Positions 22,801-32,479 of a stretch of DNA of 64,000 nucleotides are shown here, piece by piece. The notes beneath the pieces are model-generated. The model did not search any database and was not told where the DNA came from. It was given only the letters and a program-made list of their open reading frames with translations. This DNA is from Uranotaenia lowii (lineage: Eukaryota; Arthropoda; Insecta; Diptera; Culicidae). Numbering within the stretch: position 1 is the stretch's first letter; each line of letters opens with the position of its first letter. Where the stretch lies: contig NC_073693.1 in NCBI RefSeq assembly GCF_029784155.1, positions 163,600,031 to 163,664,030 on the forward strand. The letters are read 5' to 3'. The translations under genes were made by a program, and so were the position numbers.

Positions 22801-24153
22801 GATATTCCCTTATGGAAAAATGTAAACATCTGGAATCTGTGCTTGTAGAGGAATGTAAAAAAAATGATGAATTCGATGGAAATGTCTATTTTATCGATCT
22901 TAAACTTTCACACCATCATCGCTAACTTATTCATCTACTTTACATGGACTTCAGATTCTTGAAAGCTTCCTATACGTAAGTTTATAAAAAATTAATGAAA
23001 TGTACATTGTAAACTGAATAAAAATTATAATACAGAAAAACACTTATCTTAATGAGTCCTTCGAAGGTTACCGTCTTTCACGGAGGAAGATGATCCCGAA
23101 CCAGTCCGGAAGGCGAAGAGCTAGTCCCTTAGACTCAGTTTAGCACAAATCTCAATTCTTCAATTTGATTCAATTTCAGGAGCATAAATTTACAGCCTAA
23201 AAAAACACCCGTCATAACGGTCACAGCCCACCTAGTCCAGTGAGATCAAAATGATGGCTTCAGTAGATTTAGTATCTAATTTAAGAAAAATTAAAAATCG
23301 AAAATTTAAATCGAGCTGAGAACAAATTACTTATTTAGGCATTAAATACCAGCATAATACGCGCATTATTTTGTTTTGATTTCTCTGTCACAACAAAACT
23401 TATTAAGGTATTTTTATTTTATAAATTTTATCACCAATTGATAAAATTTAATTTTATCAAAAATAAATCAATTTAATAAAATTACTCACATCGAAGGGGT
23501 TTTGAATGCACAACGATGCCAAATTATGAAATCACTCGACACTTTAAAAAATGGCATCTCGGTGCTCTCAAAACGCGTTTTTAAATGAAGGCTAAACGGG
23601 TTACTATTAAGGTTTCAGTGAAATCTACAATTGGCATAACTGAGGTTTTTACATATGGAAATTGAGATCTAAATTTTGGCATTGTACCACCTTTATTCGG
23701 GCATAATGATACCATATTTAACTTTCAAGGAATGAAAGCAAAATTAGGTTTAATTTCGCCATAAAAGTCTGTTCGAAATGTCATAATTTGAATAACATGA
23801 AATTTTGTGACGTTAGTTCAGTTCACAATCCTGTTTCGTTTAAACTGAGTGAATTCACAGGTAACAATTAAGATCCCGTACGCATTAAAAATGCTTCAAA
23901 ATAGTTACCCTGCTTACTTAATAATCAAATTGAATCTTCTGAACAACTAGTAATATTCTATGGAACCTTGGAAACAACATCAAACAAAAAAAAACTTCGA
24001 GATTGGTTCGAATTTGCCTCCCACGACCTGAATACATTCCTCATAAAAAATATTTGGTTTTAAGTTAAACCCTTTGAAAAAAGAGTAAACCTAAATGGGG
24101 ATCAGGATAAATAATTTTTTTCGAAGCCTGGAAGCATCAAATTTTTAATAGTC

Positions 24154-25905
24154 ATGGCCGTAGGACCGGGGGAAGGGGGTGGTTTGGGGGTTAAACCCCA
24201 CCATGAGGGTCCATCAAAAGCAAGCAAGATATTCTACTTCACACTTATAATTTCTTATTCTTAATCAAATTTTGATCCTGGAGTAATGTTATTCATGTAA
24301 CAATTTTGACTCAGAACTGATGTCAAAACCTCGAAAATCAATCCCAGGTTCACAATCCAGTTACAGTTTTTCAAAATTTTCTCAGTTTTTGTTTGGAATT
24401 CATTTCTGAATACTTTAAATAAAGATTTGACTCATTTTAGAGATTCTGGTTCCTTATAATGAGAATCTAAATTGTATTTGTGTTTTCATATTCAGGATTA
24501 TGAAATAAGAATTCTTGATTTTTGGTTTGAATCATCATTAAAAATGTCAATAAAACGCTGTGTTTGAAATCGCCTTTTATATTTGGATTTACATTTCCTT
24601 CAAAATTAGATTTATGATTTTCGAAATTCAAGCGTATTTTTTGCATTTCGATTATATTTTTCCGAATATGTTTAAAAAATGTTCACAGTTGGATTCATTT
24701 CTCTACAAAAAATGTTAAAAAAATTTAGACAAAATTCTAAGTTTTTGTTTTATAATCAGATTCGAAGTTCCGAATAAACGAATATCAAATCCAAAATCAG
24801 ATTCCAAGTTCATGAACTTTATTCTAATGCAAAATTCAAACATAACAAAGTTTTAAAATAGCGATATAGATTCATCATTCAAAATTTTTCTTTTTATTGA
24901 GATTTGCAAGTCGGATTAGAAATACATTACAGAAATAAAGGATAATCATTGAAACCCAAAACATCCAAATTATAATGATTGAGGGCTCTGAAATTGATTT
25001 CAATTCTTGGCTCATTTTTCTAAATTCAGAAACCGTTTTTATGTACATTTCAGAAAACGTATTGAAACTCCGAAACAGATTTAAAATTCAAATTTTTTAT
25101 TCAAGGCTCAAAATTCAATTTCAGATTCAGCTTGTAAATGAGGTCCAAAATGAAAATAAATTTATCAAGCTGACTATTTCTGTAAGGAATTTAAATTGCA
25201 AGAGATCGCTGGCTTTTAATTTTGATTGAAAGTTCGATTTGAAATTTTAGCTAAAGTCAGTTCGTTTGCACAATTCAACTGAAAATGACAAAAATTAAGT
25301 AGAGTTTTAGTTCATTTTGTTAGTTTTGTCTTATGAAATACTCATTTAAAACAACCATCCACATGAATTTATTCGTAATGAAAAGTAATTGATGATAAAA
25401 AAAAGTAATTGATGATTTTTTTTTTTTGGAAAATCAAACGAAAAATTGCATCATTATGACGCCTAAAAATGAAATAAACATAAAAGATTTTTACGGATTT
25501 TAGTAAAAAATAATTGGAAATATGATGTCCGAATTTTGCCAGGTATTAGATAAAATAGCCCGACACATCTGGAAATCTCAAGCTGAGTTCACCAGACTTT
25601 ATTGCAAAATTTATGATTTCAACAATCCATGGAAGTAAGTTTCCTATTTTGTTACCCTAGGATTCTTTATACAAATCCTATACATCTTTTGAATGATTTT
25701 AGGATGCATTTTCAAAAGTTTTCATTTAACACGATGGACTATTAAATTTAAAGAACTAAAAAAATGAATAATGAAACAGTATTTAAAAATAATATTTTTA
25801 ATTTTTTTATTCATGCATTATTTGAGCAAAAATTACATAGAAAAAATAGATAACCAAACCCCCACCACCCGCACCCCCCCATGAGTCAGTTATTCCTACG
25901 GCTCT
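24154..25905. repeat. GCCGTAGGA G-rich motif in inverted pair
   Basis: The plus strand at 24154-24220 reads GGCCGTAGGACCGGGGG, then further G runs and a CATGAG. The minus strand of 25870-25905 reads GCCGTAGGAATAACTGACTC, then a G run. The pair may be the ends of a decayed element of about 1.75 kb. No coding frame lies between them. Confidence 0.35.
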
Positions 25906-26290
25906 GTTGATAGTGTTTTAAAATCTGTCAAATTAAAATCTTTATTTGTTTATCTTTATCGAATCAATTGCTGTTTCTAATATATCATGAACAGCTTCAG
26001 TTCAATACAAGATGATATCAGATAAAAGAGTTAAAAGGGTTATTAAATTCACACTTTTCAATAAATATTCCTCTTTACACTTATATCTACTTTATATATT
26101 TATAATTTGAATATCATTTCTCGTTGGTTTTTTGTCTTGCTTAACCAGTTCTGACTTTGCCAAAACTTTTAACTTTTCACTTCTCAATTTTTTCTTTTTC
26201 TTTTTTCTTGTTACTTTTCTATTTAGTTTTTTTTATTATATTTTTTTCTTAAACTGTTTCGTTGTTATGAAATGATAAAAATAAAAGATT

Positions 26291-26468
26291 TTTTGTTTCG
26301 ATTAACATCTTCATGTCATTCGCGACTTAAATCAACGATGAAGTTGGCCGACTATAATTCTAAAACTTATCCGGTACTACTCTGATCGTTGTTTACTCTT
26401 GAGCTTGAACTCACAAACATCTGCTCAGGAAGCAACTAACTTGCCAACTGAGCTATATCACAACCCCA
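26291..26468 (-). mobile_element. tRNA-derived SINE, copy 1
   Basis: The minus strand begins GGGGTTGTGATATAGCTCAG and has a tRNA-like A box (TAGCTCAGTTGGCAAG) and B box (GAGTTCAAGCT) at tRNA spacing. A non-tRNA body follows (CCGGATAAGTTTT, GTCGCGAATG) that matches copy 2 at 52078-52276. No clear target duplication, so this is the older copy. Confidence 0.75.
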
Positions 26469-26756
26469 AATTAAATGCAACATTGAATGGTGTCCCACAT
26501 AAAATTTTAACCTCTAAGCAAACGACGAGAAAATCGCTCATTTTTTTATATGGCTTGAAAACTTGCATAGATGTAGCTGACAGTTTATTGTTTACAATGG
26601 ATTTTTTTTATTTTTACTTTTTTGAATGTCAAAAAAATGGAATCACTCTTAGAGAAACGACGCAATTTTTTGTAGAGAACTGAACACTCAACTCTTCCAA
26701 TGGGAAACAACTTAATAATGAGTACTTTCCCGGATGAAGAGTTTTAAAAGAGGAGG

Positions 26757-26936
26757 TGACAAATAGCTATCGCTAATGTAATGGGTAGTTGTTTAAGGAC
26801 TCCAAAAACCAAAAGTGAATAAAAGATAACTGTATTCCACCACTGAAACCTGCGTTTTCAACAGGTTATGGGTCCAGATACGTCTGGAAAATTGTTAACG
26901 AGCTAGTGAGAGGGATTCTCTCAAGTTTATTAGACT
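26757..26936 (+). mobile_element. copia-type LTR end plus leader fragment
   Basis: An LTR-like end (TTTTCAACA, to 26863) is followed directly by a copia-type primer site and about 60 bp of leader, then by the GC-rich Gypsy LTR. The 5' boundary is unclear. One candidate is TG at 26757, preceded by an AAAAGAGGAGG purine tract of the kind normally found before a 3' LTR. The rest of the element is missing. Confidence 0.45.
26864..26877 (+). promoter_or_regulatory. copia-type primer-binding site (half initiator tRNA-Met)
   Basis: GGTTATGGGTCCAG matches, with one difference, the complement of the anticodon-loop region of insect initiator tRNA-Met. Drosophila copia uses that region as a cleaved half-tRNA primer. 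It starts right after a CA-ending LTR sequence. Confidence 0.65.
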
Positions 26937-27791
26937 TGTGGTTAGCAAAAGCTCCAACAGCCAGCGCAGATGGACCAGCCCAGGAAGAGGGGCCAGCCAC
27001 CAGCCAGAAGACCACCACAGAGGGTCAGCCAGCTGATGGAGGACCGCCAGCGCAGAGACCTGCCAGCGAAATGTCCCCGTCTAGCCAGGAGGTTCCGCAA
27101 GAGGTCGAGTCCGGGAAGATCCGTGGACCACTAGGATTACTCTCGATGCCGTCACGAGCCACGCTGCGGTTAGCAAGCAAGATTCTGTAACCAGGACTGG
27201 TCGGTCCTAATGCTCCAGATGGAGTATAAGCCAGGACTGAAGGTCGAGAGGGTTACTCTAGTGATGTGTAGTTACGCTGCGATCAGTACGCGTGAGCTCA
27301 TCCAAGCCAACAGTACGATTTTTATGTGGATGTGGAGGAGATGTGTTGATCAACGGTTAATTGCCAGCAACTTCAGCAACACATCAGAACCAGATCGGAC
27401 TCAAGCTGCTAAACGTTGCTCTCCGGCTTTTTGGAGATTCGAAGCGTTAAAGCAGTAGAACAAAAAGCCATTACAAGTCGAAAGGATTACTCTCGTGCTT
27501 GGTAGTTGCGCTGCAGTTAGCATGCGCAAGCTTGTATTCGACGGTTGGAAGCTGTTTCGGGTGCGTCGGAGGAGGTGGTTTGGGTGACGGAGACGCAGAG
27601 GCGCATCAGCAAGCAGAAGAGCTAAAGAGACTGCTTTTTCCGAGAGACAAGCGAATGGCAGCCATGAAAGAGAACGAGACTCGGGCTGGACGAAGTGAGA
27701 TTGGCGCTGGTTGGCGCGTCGATCGGCTGACAGATAGGCTGCCAGCAGTGAGCCCAGCGGTATTGTTTGTAGGGTGTTTCACGCCCTAACA
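26937..27791 (-). repeat. LTR of a degenerate Gypsy-like element, with internal repeats
   Basis: On the minus strand it begins TGTTAGGGCG directly after a purine tract, as expected for a 3' LTR. The far end, about 26937, is set only by the change from the copia leader. Three imperfect repeats on the plus strand (about 27137, 27252 and 27487) share GGRTTACTCT followed by TAGTTGCGCTGCRGTTAGCA-like sequence. Confidence 0.5.
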
Positions 27792-27802
27792 TCTCCTCCC
27801 TT
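27792..27802 (-). promoter_or_regulatory. Polypurine tract of the Gypsy-like relic
   Basis: AAGGGAGGAGA on the minus strand lies between the polyprotein stop codon (27801-27803, overlapping it) and the TGTTAG LTR start. This is the usual site for plus-strand priming. Confidence 0.65.
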
Positions 27803-28632
27803 AATACAGCCGGTGCGGGTTGAACCGAATCGGCGGTCTTCTGGTCCGCGAAGAACGACGAGGCACCTGCTCAGCTTTTCGCTGGTTGATATGAACTCAG
27901 AGCTTTAGATGAGGGAGATGGAGACGTGGAGAGTAACGGTGACATCGGTGAGAGAACTAGAGACAGACTTGGGTCTCAAGTAACATGCGCTGATGAAACA
28001 GGCTGGGGTGCGCACATTTTTTTATCAGTTCCAAGCGTGCAGCATAACGGTCAATGGAAGCGTTGGAACTGGCTGAGTCACCGAGTCTTGGCATTGGATG
28101 GCCCGTTTGCGTTCGGTTGTGGAATTGAGACTTGAACCAATGGGCGCGGTTAATCCAACGAAGTTCAGATTGGCTTGCAGAACTTGGGCTTGCTTATAGG
28201 AGCCAAGCTTTTTCCCTCCTCGAATTTTCCGTATGGCTCGCTCAAGTGTCCACAAATCATCCGATTTTAGGTGGAAAAGCGCTGTGGTGAAGGGCTGGGT
28301 GCCGAAAAAAAACCAAACGCGTCGACCAAATCGATACCAAGCACGTTAAGGAGTTTGTCGACCACGTAAAATGTGCCACGGCCCTGCTGACCATTGACGT
28401 TGACGTCACAGTCAAACTTGAAGAGCAGATGGAGAGGGGCACCAGAAGCAGTAAATGCTGGATGGAAGGCTTTCCGATTTTCTCCCACACACGCTTAGAT
28501 ACAACACTGATATCTGATCCGGTGTCCAACTGGAGTTGCACCTCTGCACTGTTCAGCCTAGCTTGCACAAATCTTCTTTTTGGTTGCCTGTATTCATTTG
28601 AACAGATTTGGCCCGAAAATTACTGTTTTTGA
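27801..28632 (-). pseudogene. Internally deleted Gypsy-like pol (protease and C-terminal tail only)
   Basis: The upstream part encodes an aspartic protease, with QLQLDTGSDISVVSKRVW near 28540-28490. After a frameshift, a second frame (28267-28488) has the following NVNGQQGRGTFYVV and NVLGIDLVDAFGF segment typical of the protease-to-RT linker. RT, RNase H and the integrase core are absent. The last codons (27801-27860) read RRSSRTRRPPIRFNPHRLY-stop, the Arg-rich tail common at Gypsy pol ends, followed by a polypurine tract. So this is one element with a large internal deletion, not two fragments. Confidence 0.7.
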
Positions 28633-30837
28633 AATTAATTTTTTACGGCCTTATCGGTGAATGTTATGTTCTCATAGTGTGAACATTTCAAGAATTGAAA
28701 ATTATAGATGGATAGAAGAAGATTAGAAGAAAATTACAAGTGTTGAAAATGAGCGGGTAGAAATTTTTAAGAAGCATTTTCACCACATACTTAACTTTTG
28801 TTCAATCACGGATCAACTATTTTGAAATGTTAGAATCGGACAGGGTTGAGTCTAACACAACACAATAGTTGATCTTGCGACCGAAGCGAAACACAATCAA
28901 ACCCGATTGGATCGCCCGCAAAGATAACAACCGGTACAAGTCTGACGTCGATAGAACCGTTGTTTACGGGAGCTTTTCAGAGCGACCACATGCTTTTCTT
29001 TTGTTCGTTCGCACTGCAAGTTTCGCGGTGCGAACCACGCAAGATCAGCACAAAATGTTAGTTTTTTTAAATAAACTCTTTTTTCTTCATTTTTGACCCC
29101 CGTTTCTTTTCCTTACTGGTTGTTTCGAATGTAAGGATTGTTTCAATGTAGAGTTTTTCGTCAAGAGCTGGTTTAAGAGAAATTTGCAATTAAAAAAAAT
29201 GCACATCAACTCGACATCGTAGTTAAAAATAGAAAATTAACAAAAAAGTCGCTGTAAACATCCGCTTTTGTCGGAACCGTATCTCTTTTACAGCTATTGG
29301 ATGGATTACAACTAAATCTAACATTTTGCATTGAAAGTTTGAAAAAATAGTGCACAGTATTGTTTTAATAGCCACTGTCCACACTTAATCCGGTGTACCT
29401 TATTCCACACCATATTAAACGACAGAAATATTGCTGACTAAACAAATGCCATCGAAAGAACTCTCCCACTTCGTGGCGTTATTCCATACTTTCTGCAACG
29501 TTGCGCCCTCTTGGTTGGTAAAATAAACCGGAAAATAACGCCCAACCCAGATCCGACCTATAAATCCCAACTGAATTTAGCGCTCACTGGTTTGGAAATC
29601 ATTTCCGCTTTCGAAGCCGCCTCTTGCATTATTTTTATCCTTCTGTGTGTTGTTCGGAAATGAACCGGGAGGAATATCAATTTAATAGTCGTATAAATAG
29701 GGCTAGGGCTAATACAAACTCATTTTTTGTAAGGAAGTTTGATGGAGAAAAAAACTCCCTCCTGGCAAATGGACACAGAATCGGCTCATGATTGGCCCAC
29801 TGATGTGCGATTTCATCGACGGTGCGGTGGAAAGATTCTGTCAAAAAGCCACAAAATAACGTCCTCCGGTCAAAACGGGCTGACAGACAAAACTGAAAAA
29901 CCCTCACTCAATATCCAATAAGTCCGAATGTTCCGAAATGTTGTGGGATGCCAAAAAGCAGCAACAGCCGCACAGCCGGCCACATATTGAACATCACTTA
30001 TTCTGATGTCTTCCGTCATTCTCCACTAGCTCTGGGACCCCACCCTCATAGACCTGCACAATAGTGATAGTCGAGTTTTTTGTGGGTGTTTTTCATCGCG
30101 TTTCCCATTCTATCAACCCCTTTTGGCTTTCCCGAGCTTTATGCTGTCACTCTCTTTGGACTCCCCGTTCCCATCACCAACGCCATCGGCATCGCGCCAG
30201 GAAACATAACAGAACACTTCAATGTGGCATCAATACCCATCAATCTTTCCCAGCAAAAGACAGGAAACGGTTTGTCCTCGAGCTCGTGACTGGCTGGCGG
30301 CGGGTTTGGGATGCGGTACCGAAATATGGCGATTTCTAATCAATTGCTTGGGCCATTTATCGAACCATTATTTTCTGGCGCCCTATATTGTCAATGAATC
30401 GGCTAACGGGAACAATCATGAGATAGACAGTAATATAGGGAACAAGGTTACATAAATTGGGCTTGAATTTTTGTTTCTTTTTTAATCAATTCCGATGTCA
30501 AAGGATGCATGTTTGTGAAACCTTTAAATCTGTTTTATTTTTCATCTTTCAATCTTTGGATTTGAAATATTTATACATATTAATTAAAAGCTTCGTATTT
30601 TAGGATATCAGAACTTAAAATAATTACTTATTATGGAACTATCTCCTGTTAATATTTACAAAGCCTGGCAAAAAAATAGTAGAATTTTCAAAATGTTAAA
30701 TAGTTATTCATGCAACAAGTTGAAAAAAGTAGCTTTTTCGACAAGTGATTGAAAAACTAAGTTTTGCATCGAGTTGTACACACATCTTTTAATTTTACCC
30801 ATGATGTTTATCCGTACTGCAAAATACTTTCCAGAAT
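28633..30837. other. Noncoding or unrecognised stretch of mixed composition
   Basis: Somewhat less AT-rich than the rest of the background, particularly 28880-29060 and 29990-30380. Overlapping frames at 30064-30339 and 30080-30289 show no domain. A host exon, regulatory DNA or old repeats are all possible; nothing can be supported. Confidence 0.4.
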
Positions 30838-31605
30838 CCTTCCGATTTACCCAGTCTGAAAGTCGCGGGATAAGCCTATGCGTCCATCTTGCGTTGATCG
30901 ATGCGTCACATTGCTCCTTCCACTTGAGCATTCACAGCAAAAATTATTTCCTGTAAAATTACGCAAATGTCCTGTAACAAAATGGAGCAGGACATTAACC
31001 GTAATTTTACAGGTCGAAAAACAAATTACGTGAAATTTAGTTTTTAGTGTACAACTTTTTTACAGGACATTTGCTGTAAAAATAAATGAATCTTCGTTAA
31101 CTTTAAAGGAAAACAATTCAAAATTACAGGTTTTGTTATGTACAGGTTGCAGTTTCAGTAACACGTAATAGTCAATTTTTTTTTCTGTGTTGATGCTGCT
31201 CGTTGAATTTAACGCACTCCTCTAACAGATCTTGCTTTGTAACACTCCATATCCTCCGCCAGAGTTATGTCGATGGGAATCATGCCCACGATGACAAAAG
31301 CTGCATCTGATGATATGGTCCTGTATGCACAGGAAACTCGCATGGCTATCAGCCGGTGTGTGCTCCGTAATTTAGATCTGTTGCGCTCTACCTCTATCGC
31401 GGAGCTCCAGGCCGCTCCTCCGTATCGTAGTTTCGACAGTGCTACGCTCGTAAGGAGACGTCTCTTGCTACTCTTTGAGCCATGGAAATTCGGCATAATC
31501 CAGGCCAATGAATCTATGACTTTCGATGCCATTTCACAACAGTATTTGACGTGCGCACCAAAACTTAAGCAATTGTCGACCATTACCAACCTGTATACAT
31601 ATCTC
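30838..31605 (-). pseudogene. R1-clade LINE ORF2, C-terminal fragment (R1 copy A)
   Basis: Minus strand. The upstream part (31209-31605) matches the RT thumb region of R1 elements: VMVDNCLSFGAHV, SKRRLLTSVALSKLRYGGAAW and AMRVSCAYRTISSDA. After a stop and a 257-bp insertion the frame resumes with NARWTHRLIPRLSDWVNRK, a conserved R1 C-terminal block. It is lost before the terminal zinc knuckle. At 31606 it abuts a second R1 copy in the opposite orientation. Confidence 0.8.
30933..31189. mobile_element. 257-bp CACAG-ended MITE inserted in R1 copy A
   Basis: Ends read CACAGCAAAAATTATTTCC and, from the right, CACAGAAAAAAAAATTGAC. TT lies on each side (30931-30932 and 31190-31191). Removing the element plus one TT gives GCAGCATCAATGCTCAAGTG, and the R1 frame runs through as AASMLKWKEQ. 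Internally, 30950-31013 is a hairpin made of CCTGTAAAATTACG and ATGTCCTG inverted repeats. Confidence 0.75.
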
Positions 31606-31606
31606 A

Positions 31607-31695
31607 GGTGGCGATGGAAACCCCGTTGTAGATGCCATCCGCTCGGTCATCGAGTTAGCGGACAGAGTCAGATTAACCAAGAGGAGAGGGCTCTG
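31607..31695 (+). pseudogene. R1-clade LINE ORF2, RT segment before the insertion (R1 copy B)
   Basis: The plus strand encodes GNPVVDAIRSVIELADRVR and then TKRRGL, the R1 block just before the first RT catalytic Asp. It continues in frame at 35221 after the CCCAG-family insertion is removed. The 5' part of the element is absent. Confidence 0.75.
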
Positions 31696-32479
31696 CCCAG
31701 CAAACATGAAATCGCATTAAAAATGATAACTCAAGTCATTAAAACGTTATTGTGAATCGTAATTCCTACTAACGCAAGTAAAAGGTCGTAAAAATCGTTA
31801 CTTGAACTCGGAATAAATGGTTTAAATTGGATATGATAAAAAGTCCGCCATGTTTGCCGATTTTGAAGACGATTTCGTTCCTTTTTTTCTCCCGCTTGAG
31901 ACAAGTGAGAGAACAGCTTCGAAGTTCTCTCTGCGACCAGCAGTGCAACCAGATTGATAACAATCAGATGGTGTATTTGCAAGAATTGCCCAATGACAGA
32001 AGCAGCAAATATTGTCACTGGCAACGGTTTGCATGCGCTGAGCGAAAAAAACTTGTACTCTCTTGCATTCTTACTATGTATGTATATTGCCTCCACTTTG
32101 GTGGGTAAATGCTGTTTTTTCGAGTTTCATACGATCATTTTATAGTGTAGGTATATGAAACGTATAACAAAGTTTGTTCGAGCCAAACTCGAAGAATTGG
32201 CAACGTCGCAATTGCGCCACCAATAATCACCGATCACCGCCTGCTACTTTTGTGTGTTGTTTGTCCATTCAAGGCCATGCATTCATATGTGTGCATAAAA
32301 AACGCCGGTAAAACGCCGACCGGCGTACAACAACAATTGCCTGCCGTTGCGTCGCCAGCAAGCAATGGAAATTTCCGTCGTCCACGCAGATGTCTGTGTA
32401 CGTGTGAATGAATCAGCCTCATCCAAGCAATCGGCGTGTTCGTCATTCCATTCAGATCCAAGTTTCCGGCCAGTGAAGA

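Larger units (their letters stand above)
18095..24153. other. AT-rich noncoding stretch with simple repeats
   Basis: No gene recognised. Contains the purine tract, CACAG-type repeat and 72-bp tandem repeat listed separately. Two overlapping AT palindromes sit at 23423-23460. A somewhat GC-richer patch at 23065-23135 has no coding signal. Confidence 0.5.

Noticed and set aside
26399..26683. Plus-strand frames sharing SAQEATNLPTELYHNP (also at 52069-52278)
   Set aside because: The apparent protein similarity comes from the tRNA-like head of the SINE read in antisense, not from a gene.
26906..27789. Several GC-rich frames with Ala, Pro and Gln
   Set aside because: They overlap the Gypsy-relic LTR and lack conserved motifs; the composition reflects GC-rich LTR sequence.
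30064..30339. A conserved host exon
   Set aside because: Two overlapping frames are equally open and neither shows a motif or splice signals that could be trusted.
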